DNA of 64,000 nt from Agromyces sp. H66 (GTDB lineage Bacteria; Actinomycetota; Actinomycetes; Actinomycetales; Microbacteriaceae). The stretch is taken from NCBI RefSeq assembly GCF_004959775.1, contig NZ_SJZG01000003.1, forward strand, positions 310,001 through 374,000, in the 5' to 3' direction. A program made the position numbers and the translations under genes. Positions 25,966 through 34,372 of this stretch are shown piece after piece (position 1 is the stretch's first letter; the number at the start of each line of letters is the position of its first letter). The notes beneath the pieces were generated by a model. The model was given only the letters and a program-made list of their open reading frames with translations, did not search any database and had not been told where the DNA came from.

Positions 25966-26429
25966 CCCCTCACCGGCGTCGGGTTGCACACCGTGAACTG
26001 CCATGGCGCCGACTCGATGAGCCAGCTCCCGTCGGCCCTCACGAGGTCGAAGACGCCCTCCTCCTCGTACTGCGAGGAGCCGAACAGCCCGCCCTCGTAG
26101 GTGATGACGATGAGCACCTCGACGTCGGCCGTGTCGTCGCGCTCCGTGGTGGAGACGAGGGTGACGCGCATGTCCTGCACCGGGCCGGTGTCGACGCGTT
26201 CGCAGTCGTCGGCGAGTTCGGGTACGAGGTACTCCATCGCGGCGGCCTCGTCGCCGTCGATGACGGCGGCGGCGTAGCGCTGCACGACGCCTTCCGGCGT
26301 GGACTCGTCGCGCAGTTCGGGCTCGCCGCGCGTGAAGACGACGATGAGGGCGATCACCACCAGGGCGCCGATCACGGAGAGGAGGACGATGAGGGTTCGG
26401 TCGGGCTTCGCTGCCGGTGCGTCCGTCAT
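25962..26429 (-). CDS. Single-pass membrane protein with NTF2-like outer domain
   Basis: A 155-residue protein with one N-terminal helix (about residues 12-33) and an outer domain that looks like an NTF2/DUF4878-type fold: TPEGVVQRYAAAVIDGDEAA followed by four strands and a terminal SWLIESAPWQF. Two cysteines in the domain (about residues 75 and 147) could pair. It overlaps the DUF5671-type gene by four bases, so both are probably made together. No specific function can be given. Confidence 0.72.
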   Translation of the reverse strand: MTDAPAAKPDRTLIVLLSVIGALVVIALIVVFTRGEPELRDESTPEGVVQRYAAAVIDGDEAAAMEYLVPELADDCERVDTGPVQDMRVTLVSTTERDDTADVEVLIVITYEGGLFGSSQYEEEGVFDLVRADGSWLIESAPWQFTVCNPTPVRG

Positions 26430-26462
26430 GCCCTCATCATGGCGCGGGGCGAGGTCGCTTGG

Positions 26463-27755
26463 CTATGACGAATGTCCTCGGGCGCCGGCGTCGCGCGCGG
26501 CGCGCGCCCGCCTCGAGAGCAGCGCCCGCTCACGCGCGTTCGACGTCATGGCGGCGGCGCGCTCGAATTCGCCCGCGGCCTCCTCGCCGCGTCCGAGCCG
26601 CTCGTAGAGGTCGCCGCGCACGCTCGGCACGAGGTGGTACCCGCGGAGGGCGGGAAGGTCGGCGAGTTGGTCGAGCAGCGCGAGCCCCGCTTCGGGTCCA
26701 TTCGCCCGGCCGAGCGCGACGGCGCGGTTCAGCTCGACGACGGGCGATCCCGTGCGGCGTCCGAGCCGTTCGTAGAGTGCGGCGATGCGCGCCCAATCGG
26801 TGTCGTCGACGGATGTCGCACGCGCATGCTCCGCGGCGATCGATGCCTGCAGGACGTTCGGACCAGGCTCGGCGTCCGGCCCGTCGGCGGCCACGAGCGC
26901 GTCGGCGCGGGCGAGGAGCTCGAGGCCGCGGCGGATGCGCGTGGCATCCCACCGCTCGCGGTCCTGGGCGTCGAGCAGGATGGGTTCGCCGTCGGCGTCC
27001 GCTCGGGCGGCGAGACGCGACGACTGCAGTTCCATGAGCGCGGCCAGTCCCAGCACCTCGGGGTCGCCGGGCACGAGCGCCGTGAGGATGCGGCCGAGGC
27101 GCACCGCCTCGTCGCAGAGCGCCGGGCGCGTCCAGTCCTCGCCCTCGGTCGCCGAGTACCCCTCGTTGAAGAGCAGGTACACGACGCCGAGCACCGTCCC
27201 GAGCCGCTCGGCACGCTCGTCGCCGCTCGGCTCCTCGATCGCGGCGCCGGCCTCGGCGAGCGTGCGCTTGGCGCGCGACACCCGTTGCGCCACGGTGGCC
27301 TCGGGCGCGAGGTAGGCGCGGGCGATCTCCCGCGTCGAGAGCCCCGCGACGAGCTTCAGCGTGAGCGTCGTCTGCGCCTCGGGCGTGAGCGCCGGGTGGC
27401 AGCAGATGAACATGAGGCGCAGCACGTCGTCCTCGACGTGGTCGATCCCGGCGGTCGGATCCTCGTCGACGGACTCGGCGAGGTCGTGCGCGAGCCGGGC
27501 CGCCGCCTGGTCGTGCCGGGCGCGGGCACGGAACACGTCGATGGCGCGACGCTTCGCGGTGGTCATCAGCCACGCGCCGGGATTGTCGGGGATGCCGGTC
27601 GCCGGCCAGGCGGCGAGCGCGGCGACGATCGCGTCCTGCGCGACGTCCTCGGCGAGCGCGACGTCTCGCACGATGCGCACGAGCGCGGCGATCAGGCGCG
27701 TGGACTCGAGCCGCCAGACCGCCTCGATCGCGGCGCGCGTCGTCTCGTCACCCAC
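26463..27755 (-). CDS. ECF42-type RNA polymerase sigma factor
   Basis: A 430-residue sigma factor of the ECF42 kind. Region 2 spans about 10-80 (VALAEDVAQDAIVAALAAWP and NPGAWLMTTAKRRAIDVFR), region 4 about 120-175 (LTLKLVAGLSTREIARAYLA), then a long C-terminal extension with TPR-like repeats and the stretch LLFNEGYSATEGEDW, typical of the group. ECF42 factors have no classical anti-sigma; the extension is thought to control them. GTG 27755 is 42 bases after the YCII gene stop, the standard genetic partner. Its likely own promoter is at 28210-28238. Confidence 0.93.
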   Translation of the reverse strand: MGDETTRAAIEAVWRLESTRLIAALVRIVRDVALAEDVAQDAIVAALAAWPATGIPDNPGAWLMTTAKRRAIDVFRARARHDQAAARLAHDLAESVDEDPTAGIDHVEDDVLRLMFICCHPALTPEAQTTLTLKLVAGLSTREIARAYLAPEATVAQRVSRAKRTLAEAGAAIEEPSGDERAERLGTVLGVVYLLFNEGYSATEGEDWTRPALCDEAVRLGRILTALVPGDPEVLGLAALMELQSSRLAARADADGEPILLDAQDRERWDATRIRRGLELLARADALVAADGPDAEPGPNVLQASIAAEHARATSVDDTDWARIAALYERLGRRTGSPVVELNRAVALGRANGPEAGLALLDQLADLPALRGYHLVPSVRGDLYERLGRGEEAAGEFERAAAMTSNARERALLSRRARAARDAGARGHSS

Positions 27756-27797
27756 GCGAGCATGAGACCACGCGCACCGCCGCGGCGCAACCGGGGA

Positions 27798-28157
27798 TCA
27801 GTACTCCGCGATCTGCCGGATCTCGACGCTGCCCTCCCAGCCGGGCCAGTGGTCGACGTGGATCTGCATGAGGCGGCGGCCGAGCTCGACGGCCTCCTCG
27901 CGGGAATGCACGTCGACGACGGCGTACCCGCCGACGAGCTCCTTGGCCTCGGCGAACGGCCCATCGGTGGCCTTGATCCGTCCGTCGGCGAGCGAGACGA
28001 TCGCCCCGGCCGCGCTCGGCAGCAGCCCCTGGCTGTCGATGAGGGTACCGTTCACGCGGCCCTCCCGGTCGTACTCGGCCATCGCCTGGTAGAGCTCGGG
28101 CGGCGGATCGCCCTGCGGGTTCGTCTCGTCCATCTTCACCATGCACAGGAATCGCAT
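27798..28157 (-). CDS. YCII/DGPF-domain protein
   Basis: A 119-residue YCII-related protein with the DGPF signature in full: ATDGPFAEAKELVGGYAVVD (about residues 61-80), preceded by RFLCMVKMDE and followed by IHVDHWPGWEGSVEIRQ. DGPF proteins accompany ECF42 sigma factors; their biochemical role is not settled. ATG 28157 with GGAGTGGAG upstream is chosen over the longer open frame, which runs into the promoter region. It is cotranscribed with the sigma gene. Confidence 0.92.
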   Translation of the reverse strand: MRFLCMVKMDETNPQGDPPPELYQAMAEYDREGRVNGTLIDSQGLLPSAAGAIVSLADGRIKATDGPFAEAKELVGGYAVVDVHSREEAVELGRRLMQIHVDHWPGWEGSVEIRQIAEY

Positions 28158-28209
28158 CGCGCTCCACTCCTTCGATCTCGGCACGCCCCGTCGGCGTGCC
28201 CTCACGATA

Positions 28210-28238
28210 GCGACGGCGGCTCGACCGGCTTCTCGACA
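28210..28238 (-). promoter_or_regulatory. ECF42-type promoter of the YCII/sigma operon
   Basis: On the reverse strand TGTCGAGAA starts at 28238, with 17 bases between TGTCGA (28238-28233) and CGTCGC (28215-28210). This matches the ECF42 consensus as I recall it: TGTCGA at -35 and CGA/TC at -10. It implies autoregulation. Confidence 0.75.
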
Positions 28239-28267
28239 CGGCCTCGAGAGATTTTCCTCCGGCGCCA

Positions 28268-28296
28268 TGTCGAGAACGGATGCCTCGGGGCGACGT
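28268..28296 (+). promoter_or_regulatory. ECF42-type promoter of the DUF998 gene
   Basis: TGTCGA at 28268-28273, 17 bases, then CGACGTC at 28291-28297. The -35 and three following bases (TGTCGAGAA) are identical to those of the divergent promoter. It lies 57-85 bp before ATG 28353, so the divergent membrane gene is a probable member of the same regulon. Confidence 0.72.
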
Positions 28297-28352
28297 CTTG
28301 GTGAACGACCCGATCACCACCGACGGGACGACAGCCTGAAAGGAACCCCATC

Positions 28353-29045
28353 ATGAACATCGACACCACCGGTCGGAGCACCGCGCCGAGCGTCGACGAC
28401 CGCAGGGTCGCGCACGCGACGGACCCGATGACCCGCACCCTCGTCACCGCGGGCGCCGTCGCCGGGCCCCTCTTCGTCGTCGTGGCGCTCGTGCAGGTCT
28501 TCACCCGCGAGGGATTCGACCTGACGCGGCATCCGCTCAGCCTGCTCTCGCTCGGCGATCTCGGCTGGGTGCAGATCACGAACTTCATCGTCGCGGGCGT
28601 GCTGATGCTCGCGTTCGCCGTCGGCACGCGGCGAAGCCTCGGTGCGGGGCCCGCACGCCGTTGGGCACCGATCCTGTTCGCGGTGTACGGCATCGGGCTC
28701 GTCCTCGGCGGTGCGTTCACCGCCGATCCCGCCCTCGGATTCCCCCTTGGCACGCCCGACGGCTACCCGACCGAGTGGACGTTCCACGGCACGGTGCACG
28801 CGTTCGCACCGCCGCTCGCGTTCCTCGCACTCGTTGCGGTGACCTTCGTCGTGGCACGCCGACTGACGTGGGAGGGCCACCGCGGGTACGCCGTCTGGTC
28901 GCGCGTCATCGGCATCACCTGCCTCGTCCTGTGCATGCCGTTCGGTCCGGGCGCGAGCGTGCGGCTCTTCGTCGGCGTCGCGCTCGGCTTCGCGTGGATC
29001 ACCGCCTACGCGATCTCGCTGCTCCGCACCCGCGCCGGGGCGTGA
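28353..29045 (+). CDS. DUF998 membrane protein
   Basis: A 230-residue protein with six hydrophobic helices and the DUF998 pattern, including REGFDLTRHPLSLLSLGDLG in the first loop and a WTFHGTVHAF segment before helix 4. Function unknown. ATG 28353 follows AAAGGAACCCCATC. It is read divergently from the YCII/sigma operon and carries the same ECF42-like promoter element. That is the only functional lead. It converges with the TetR gene, whose stop lies two bases beyond. Confidence 0.85.
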   Translation: MNIDTTGRSTAPSVDDRRVAHATDPMTRTLVTAGAVAGPLFVVVALVQVFTREGFDLTRHPLSLLSLGDLGWVQITNFIVAGVLMLAFAVGTRRSLGAGPARRWAPILFAVYGIGLVLGGAFTADPALGFPLGTPDGYPTEWTFHGTVHAFAPPLAFLALVAVTFVVARRLTWEGHRGYAVWSRVIGITCLVLCMPFGPGASVRLFVGVALGFAWITAYAISLLRTRAGA

Positions 29046-29046
29046 C

Positions 29047-29667
29047 TCACCAGGGCTCGTCGGCCGCGGGCAGGAGGCCTCGCACGCGGTCGCCCGCGCC
29101 GGGGAGGCACGAGTCGAGCATCTCGGTCACCGCCGCCTCGGTGCCGTAGGCGCCCACGAGTCGGAGACCCACGATTGCATTGATGAGCATGCCGTTCGCC
29201 ATGAAGTCGCGGGTCTCCTGCTCGCTGAACTCGGCCTCGTCCCGCACGAAGCGCCAGACGGAGTTGAAGCCCGCCCTGGCGACGGGGCCGAGTTCGGGAT
29301 CGCCGCCGAGGGCGGTGGAGTTGGCGATGACCGGCAGCATGCCGCGTTCCTCGAGCAGCGCGGCATAGGCGGTCGCCATCCGGTCCCGGCGGCCCTCGGG
29401 CGGACCCGGCAGGGCCCGCCGGAAATCCTCGATGATGCGGGCGTACGCACGCTCGATCACCGCCGTGTAGAGCTTCGCCTTCGTGCCGAAGAGTCGCACG
29501 ACGTAGGGCTGGCTCACGCCGGCGGCGCGGGCGACCTCGTCGGTCGTGGTGCCGACGTAGCTCTTCGCGCCGAACACGGCGGTCGCCGCCGCCAGGATGA
29601 GCTCTCGCCGGTCGGCGGCCTTCATCCTCGGGGCGGTTCGGGTCTCGTCGACGCTCATGCTTGACAT
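29047..29667 (-). CDS. TetR-family transcriptional regulator
   Basis: A 206-residue regulator with an N-terminal TetR helix-turn-helix (about residues 17-63: ELILAAATAVFGAKSYVGTT then EVARAAGVSQPYVVRLFGTK) and a helical ligand domain. ATG 29667 and ATG 29658 are both usable. The gene is divergent from the MFS exporter gene with 57 bp between starts, holding a 22-bp dyad. It probably represses itself and the exporter, releasing on binding a drug-like ligand. Confidence 0.92.
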   Translation of the reverse strand: MSSMSVDETRTAPRMKAADRRELILAAATAVFGAKSYVGTTTDEVARAAGVSQPYVVRLFGTKAKLYTAVIERAYARIIEDFRRALPGPPEGRRDRMATAYAALLEERGMLPVIANSTALGGDPELGPVARAGFNSVWRFVRDEAEFSEQETRDFMANGMLINAIVGLRLVGAYGTEAAVTEMLDSCLPGAGDRVRGLLPAADEPW

Positions 29668-29677
29668 GTTATCAGTC

Positions 29678-29699
29678 GATTACTACTCTCCAAGTAATC
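29678..29699. promoter_or_regulatory. TetR operator between tetR and the MFS gene
   Basis: Perfect 7-bp arms GATTACT (29678-29684) and AGTAATC (29693-29699) with an 8-base spacer. It sits in an AT-rich island between two divergent starts. TTGACA at 29661-29666 could be the exporter -35 element, with the operator over its -10 region. Confidence 0.75.
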
Positions 29700-29724
29700 A
29701 TTCAATAACAACAAGGAGTTCTCC

Positions 29725-31215
29725 GTGTCAGCCACCGCCCTCGAAGCCGCCGACCAGGCGCGTACCCTGAGGCCGAGCCCGATGTGGCTCGTGCTCCTTG
29801 CCACGGCGCTCCCGATGTTCATGGCGAATCTCGACAACCTCGTCATGACGAATGCACTGCCGGTGCTCCATGCCGAGTTCGGGGCATCCGTCGAAGAGCT
29901 GCAGTGGTTCATGAACGCGTACACCCTCGCCTTCGCCTCGACGATCCTCATGGCCGTGGCCCTCGGCGACCGGTTCGGCCGGCGAACCGTCTTCGTCATC
30001 GGCATCCTGGTGTTCACCCTGAGCTCCGCGCTCGCCGCCCTTGCGACCGATCCCGGCCAGTTGATCGCCGCCCGTGCCGCACAGGGATTCGGTGCCGCCG
30101 CGATCATGCCGCTCTCGCTCACCCTGCTCGCCGGCGCCGTGCCGATCGCGCGCCGACCACTCGCGATCGGCATCTGGGGCGGCGTGGCGGGCCTCGGCGT
30201 GGCGACGGGGCCGCTCATCGGCGGCGCCGTGATCGAGGGATGGACGTGGCAGGCGATCTTCTGGCTCAACGTGCCGATCGGCGTCGTGTCCGTCGCGATC
30301 GCCCTGCTCGCCCTGCCGAACAGCTTCGGCGCACGCCTCCGGGCCGACGTCGTGGGACTCGCGCTCTCCGGTCTCGGGCTCCTCGGCCTCGTCTACGGCA
30401 TCGTGCAGGGGAACGACGCGGGCTGGAACAGCCCCGAGGTGCTCGGCAGCCTCCTCGGCGGTGCGGCCCTGCTCCTCGCGTTCACGGCTTGGGAGGCGCG
30501 TGCCGCCGCACCGCTCCTGCCGCTGCGGCTCTTCCGTGATCGCAGCTTCTCCGTCGCGAACCTCGCGGGATTCGGCTTCGCCTTCGGCTCGTTCGGTGCG
30601 ATCTTCATCCTCATCCAGTTCCTGCAGGTCGTGCACGGCGCATCGCCCCTCGAGGCCGCCTGGCAGACCTCCCCCTGGACGCTCGCGCCGATGGTCGTCG
30701 CGCCGCTCGCCGGAGCCCTCGCGGCTCGGCTCGGGACTCGCACCCTGATCGTGGCGGGGCTCGGCGCCCTCGCCGTCGCGCTGTTCTGGCTGTCGCAACT
30801 GCTCGACGCGGGCATCGCGTACTCCGCCTACGTCGCGCCGTTCATCCTGGCCGGCGTCGGTATGGGGCTGGTGTTCGCCCCGTCGGCGACCGCCGTGCTC
30901 GCCACCATGGCACCCGACGACCACGCGAAGGCCAGCGGCACCAACTCGATGCTCCGCGAGGTCGGCGTCGCCCTCGGCATCGCCGTGTCGACCGCCGTGT
31001 TCACCGGTGCGGGCGGAGCGCTCACGCCCGTCGACTACACCGTCGGCGCCCAGCCTGCCGTGCTCGTCGGCTCGGCGGCCCTGCTGGCATCGGCGCTCGT
31101 CGCGCTGCTGCTGCCCTCGGGTCGCGGGGTGGTGCGGGCCGCGAAGCCGGCAGGCGTCGCGAGCGACGAGCCCGAGGCATCCGCTCCCGCCCTTCCGGTC
31201 GGTATCGGCGCGTGA
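29725..31215 (+). CDS. MFS drug exporter, DHA2 (EmrB/QacA) family
   Basis: A 496-residue transporter with about 14 transmembrane helices. Motif A is present as LGDRFGRRTVFVIG (about residues 83-96), and motif C in helix 5 as GVATGPLIGGAVIEGWTWQ. LDNLVMTNALPVL is the usual helix-1 motif D1. It should export a drug or metabolite using the proton gradient. GTG 29725 follows AAGGAG. Control by the adjacent TetR protein is likely. Confidence 0.93.
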   Translation: MSATALEAADQARTLRPSPMWLVLLATALPMFMANLDNLVMTNALPVLHAEFGASVEELQWFMNAYTLAFASTILMAVALGDRFGRRTVFVIGILVFTLSSALAALATDPGQLIAARAAQGFGAAAIMPLSLTLLAGAVPIARRPLAIGIWGGVAGLGVATGPLIGGAVIEGWTWQAIFWLNVPIGVVSVAIALLALPNSFGARLRADVVGLALSGLGLLGLVYGIVQGNDAGWNSPEVLGSLLGGAALLLAFTAWEARAAAPLLPLRLFRDRSFSVANLAGFGFAFGSFGAIFILIQFLQVVHGASPLEAAWQTSPWTLAPMVVAPLAGALAARLGTRTLIVAGLGALAVALFWLSQLLDAGIAYSAYVAPFILAGVGMGLVFAPSATAVLATMAPDDHAKASGTNSMLREVGVALGIAVSTAVFTGAGGALTPVDYTVGAQPAVLVGSAALLASALVALLLPSGRGVVRAAKPAGVASDEPEASAPALPVGIGA

Positions 31216-31228
31216 GGCGCGGCCGCGG

Positions 31229-31990
31229 TCACCGCATCGCGCGGTAGGCGGCGCGCTCGTCGGGGGCGAGGTGCTCGGTCGCGTACGAGAGCATCGTCCG
31301 TGGCATCCGCGGGGCGTACTCGTCGAGGAAGCCGAGGAGTGCGCCCCGATCCACGCGCTTGCCGAGCTCGCGGAGCATCCAGCCGACCGCCTTGTGCATG
31401 AGGTCCTCGCGGTCGTCGAGCAGCCGCGGCGCGAGGCGCAGGGTCGGCTCGCCATCGCCCGCCTTCAGGAATGCGAGCGTCGCGAGCACGCCGACACGTC
31501 GTTCCCACAGCGAAGCGGATGCCGCGAGCTCGTCGAACAGCGGATCGTCGCCGCGCCCCGACTCCAGCAGGAATCCGCCCACGAGCACGGGGGCCGAGGT
31601 GTCGACGAGATCCCAGTTGTTCACCCGGCCGCCGCGCACGGCGTCGAGGTACGCCTCGTGCAATGCGGCTCGCGCGGCGTCGTCGCGGGTGCGCGGACGG
31701 CTCGCCGCCTGGAACTGCCGCACCATGATGAGCAACGCCGTCATCCGGTGCTCGTGCACGTCGCTCGCGAGGAGCGCGCCGACCTCGGCGGGCGGGAGGT
31801 GCGCGAAGCGCGCGACGACGGCCCGGGTCGCCGGCAGCGTGGTGCCGATGAACCGGTCGCCCTCGCCGTACTCGCCCGGACCGGTCTTGAAGAACCGCGC
31901 CGTCCCGGCGGCCCGCTCGGGCGAGGCGTGCTCGGCGAGCGCGGCCCGCACCTCGTCGGCCGTTCCGGCCGTGGCATCCGCCCCTCCCAT
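31229..31990 (-). CDS. AlkD-like DNA alkylation repair protein
   Basis: A 253-residue HEAT-repeat DNA glycosylase-like protein of the AlkD family: FFKTGPGEYGEGDRFIGTTL (about residues 33-52), VNNWDLVDTSAP (the WDLVD core holding the catalytic Asp) and AVGWMLRELGKR near the C-terminus. AlkD removes N3/N7-alkylated purines without flipping the base. ATG 31990 with no strong ribosome site. It converges with the MFS gene. Confidence 0.93.
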   Translation of the reverse strand: MGGADATAGTADEVRAALAEHASPERAAGTARFFKTGPGEYGEGDRFIGTTLPATRAVVARFAHLPPAEVGALLASDVHEHRMTALLIMVRQFQAASRPRTRDDAARAALHEAYLDAVRGGRVNNWDLVDTSAPVLVGGFLLESGRGDDPLFDELAASASLWERRVGVLATLAFLKAGDGEPTLRLAPRLLDDREDLMHKAVGWMLRELGKRVDRGALLGFLDEYAPRMPRTMLSYATEHLAPDERAAYRAMR

Positions 31991-32075
31991 GTCCGGAGCC
32001 TACCGAGCAGCGCGGCGGCAGGCAGCGTGCCGCCCATCTCGGACAGCGTTGCGCGGCGCGGTGAAGTTCGCCGCG

Positions 32076-32099
32076 CTTTCTTGCGTGCACGCAAGAAAG
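32076..32099. promoter_or_regulatory. Perfect 24-bp palindrome before DUF6421
   Basis: A gapless palindrome with half-site CTTTCTTGCGTG (32076-32087) and its exact complement to 32099. It lies between the AlkD and DUF6421 starts (divergent genes). It has no loop, so an operator for a dimeric regulator fits better than a terminator. The rest of the 230-bp gap shows no gene. Confidence 0.7.
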
Positions 32100-32220
32100 T
32101 CGCGCCCGACCGCAACACATCGCGGGATGCTGCGATCTAGCCTTGAAGGGGCGGCCGATCGGCCGCGTCACGACCACACCGGCCGCACCCGCGGTCGACA
32201 CCCGGGGAACGGAGGTTCAC

Positions 32221-33675
32221 ATGTCGAATGTCACGATCGACGCCATCATCGGCGAACCCGAGGTCCTCGAGGACGAGGTCACCCCCGAGCAGATCGCACT
32301 CGCGCACGACGTGGAGCTCGACCCGGCGTGGCTCACGCTGAAGGGCTCGGCGACGCGCCTCCAGGGCCTGCAGGCGAAGGACGGTTCGGTGCCCGAGCAG
32401 GGCGACACGTCCGAGGCATCCGCCCTCGTCGACGCCATCGTGGAGTCGATCGAGGCGCTCGCCCCGCGGTTCCCGCACGAGGCCGCGTATCTCGCGGCAT
32501 CCGTCACGGACTTCCGGCGTTGGCAGGCCGAGGGCTTCGGCGTGCCCGACTTCCTCGACTCGCTCGTCGAGTTCCAGCCGCAGCTGCACCGCGTCGACGG
32601 CATCCGCCATCTCGTGGTGTTCCCGATGTACACGCAGAACGGGTCGCCCGACCGGCACGTCGAGGCGCTCGTCGTCGAGACGATCTGGCCCGAGTTCGTC
32701 GCCGCCCTCGAGGCGGGCGAGTACGGCAACAAGCTCTTCGTGAGCCTGCGGCTCGTGGACTTCACTCCGGGCTACGACACCAACTCGGCCGTGCTGTTCC
32801 CCGAGACGGTGGCGATGCGCGAGATCCCGCCGTTCACGTGGGGGGCGATCTTCCAGGACCGGGAGGCGGCGCGGTACCGCAGGGTGGTGCGCGCGGCATC
32901 CGAGATCACGAAGCTCGAGCTGCCCGACGCGGCCGCCGCCCTGCTGCACGACCAGCAGCTCGCCGAACGCACGTTCGTGATGTGGGACATCATCCACGAC
33001 CGCACGCATATGCGCGGCGACCTGCCGTTCGACCCGTTCATGATCAAGCAGCGGATGCCGTACTTCCTGTACTCGCTCGAGGAGCTGCGCTGCGACCTCA
33101 CGGCGTTCCGCGAGGCCGTGAAGATCGAGCGCAGCCTGCGCGCGCGGATGGATGCCGGCACGGCGCTCTCGGATCTCGAGGAGCAGCTGCTCGAGCATGC
33201 GAAGCTCGTGCAGTACGCGGTGATCTTCGATCGGATCTTCCGGTTCGCGATCACGGGCTCGCGGGTGCGCAACTACGACGGGCTCGGCGGCCAGCTGCTG
33301 TTCGCGTGGCTGCACCAGAAGCACGCACTCGAATGGACCGACGTGCAGCTGAGCTTCGCGTGGGACGCCGTGCCCGACGCGGTCGTCGAGCTCGGCGACG
33401 CGATCGACGAGCTGTACTGGAAGTCGATCGACCGCCCCAAGACGGTGCACTGGCTCGCCGCGTACGACCTGGTGCGGAGCGTGCTGACGCCCAACCCCGC
33501 ATCGGTGTGGGCGAAGGGCCTGCCCCGTGAGGTGCTCGCCGGGCCGCCCAAGGGCTATACCGATCTCGTGATGGACGACGAGTTCCCGCTGTCGATGTTC
33601 TACGAGGCCCTCGACAAGAAGATGAAGCCGGTCATCGAGTCGACGGTCGGCATCACCGGCACCACGGAGGCCTGA
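32221..33675 (+). CDS. DUF6421 family protein, possible metalloenzyme
   Basis: A 484-residue cytoplasmic protein of the DUF6421 family; no established role. I see a zincin-like pattern: H259-D260-R261-T262-H263 (H-[E/D]-x-x-H) in the helix IIHDRTHMRG, and E287/E288 in the following helix SLEELRCDLTAF, 24-25 residues on, placed like the third ligand of gluzincins (compare E-E-x-R-A-D/E in M49 and similar families). Asp in place of the catalytic Glu makes the reading tentative. No signal peptide or membrane helix. Start ATG 32221 follows GGAACGGAGG. It is one base from the SDR gene, so they form an operon. Confidence 0.8.
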   Translation: MSNVTIDAIIGEPEVLEDEVTPEQIALAHDVELDPAWLTLKGSATRLQGLQAKDGSVPEQGDTSEASALVDAIVESIEALAPRFPHEAAYLAASVTDFRRWQAEGFGVPDFLDSLVEFQPQLHRVDGIRHLVVFPMYTQNGSPDRHVEALVVETIWPEFVAALEAGEYGNKLFVSLRLVDFTPGYDTNSAVLFPETVAMREIPPFTWGAIFQDREAARYRRVVRAASEITKLELPDAAAALLHDQQLAERTFVMWDIIHDRTHMRGDLPFDPFMIKQRMPYFLYSLEELRCDLTAFREAVKIERSLRARMDAGTALSDLEEQLLEHAKLVQYAVIFDRIFRFAITGSRVRNYDGLGGQLLFAWLHQKHALEWTDVQLSFAWDAVPDAVVELGDAIDELYWKSIDRPKTVHWLAAYDLVRSVLTPNPASVWAKGLPREVLAGPPKGYTDLVMDDEFPLSMFYEALDKKMKPVIESTVGITGTTEA

Positions 33676-33676
33676 C

Positions 33677-34348
33677 GTGTCGGTCGAGGGGCGCACCGTG
33701 CTGATCGCCGGGGCGACGAGCGCGTCGGGCCGGGCGGTCGCGCGTGCGCTCCTCGACGCCGGGGCGCGCGTCATCGCGGTCGGCAGCGACCAGGGCCGCA
33801 TCGACGCGCTCGAGGCAGAGCTGCCGGGCGTCGTCGGCGAACGCGCCGACCTCACCGACGGCGACGACGTGCTCGAACTCGCGATGCGCGTGCACGCCCG
33901 CGTCGGCGACGTCGACGGCGTCGCGCACCTCGTCGGCGGCTGGCGCGGCGGCGGCGGCATCGCCGGTCAGACCGAGGAGGACTATCGCGTGCTCGAGCGC
34001 TCGTTCACGGCGCTCCGCTACGTGAGCCGGGCATTCTGGGACGACCTCGTCGCCTCGCCGGCCGGCCGCATCGCCATCGTGTCGTCGACGACCGTGACGG
34101 CGCCGACGGCAGGATCGGCCAACTACACGGCCGTCAAGGCGGCGAGCGAGTCGTGGATGCGGTCGCTCGCCCATGGCTTCGCCGCCGCTCGACGGTCCGA
34201 GGGATCGGGGGGAGCCGCGGCGGCCGTGACGTTCCGGGTGAGCGCGCTCTCGGGCCTGGAGGATCGGCTCGCGACATCCGTCGTCGACCTCTGGGAGGCG
34301 GATGCCTCGACCCTCAACGGCTCGGTCAGGGAGCTCGCCGCCGGCTGA
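33677..34348 (+). CDS. Short-chain dehydrogenase/reductase
   Basis: A 223-residue SDR. The nucleotide loop is AGATSASGRAVARAL (about residues 11-25, a variant of TGxxxGxG), IAIVSSTTV holds the catalytic Ser, and NYTAVKAAS the Tyr and Lys of YxxxK. The chain is slightly short for the family, with a reduced substrate loop (GSGGAAAAV in place of the usual PG motif). GTG 33677 lies one base past the DUF6421 stop, which suggests joint function; substrate unknown. Confidence 0.9.
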   Translation: MSVEGRTVLIAGATSASGRAVARALLDAGARVIAVGSDQGRIDALEAELPGVVGERADLTDGDDVLELAMRVHARVGDVDGVAHLVGGWRGGGGIAGQTEEDYRVLERSFTALRYVSRAFWDDLVASPAGRIAIVSSTTVTAPTAGSANYTAVKAASESWMRSLAHGFAAARRSEGSGGAAAAVTFRVSALSGLEDRLATSVVDLWEADASTLNGSVRELAAG

Positions 34349-34372
34349 GTGCCGCCGCGAGCGCCGCCGTCG

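Noticed and set aside
22919-26100. Two very long frames (929 and 1021 residues) opposite or beside the deacetylase and DUF5671 genes
   Set aside because: Composition is Arg/His/Gly-rich shadow sequence without domains; the frames used here carry lipobox, NodB and membrane patterns.
31216-32220. DNA uptake or replication origin near the 24-bp palindrome
   Set aside because: No DnaA boxes, dnaA/dnaN genes or iterons are visible; one palindrome is not enough.
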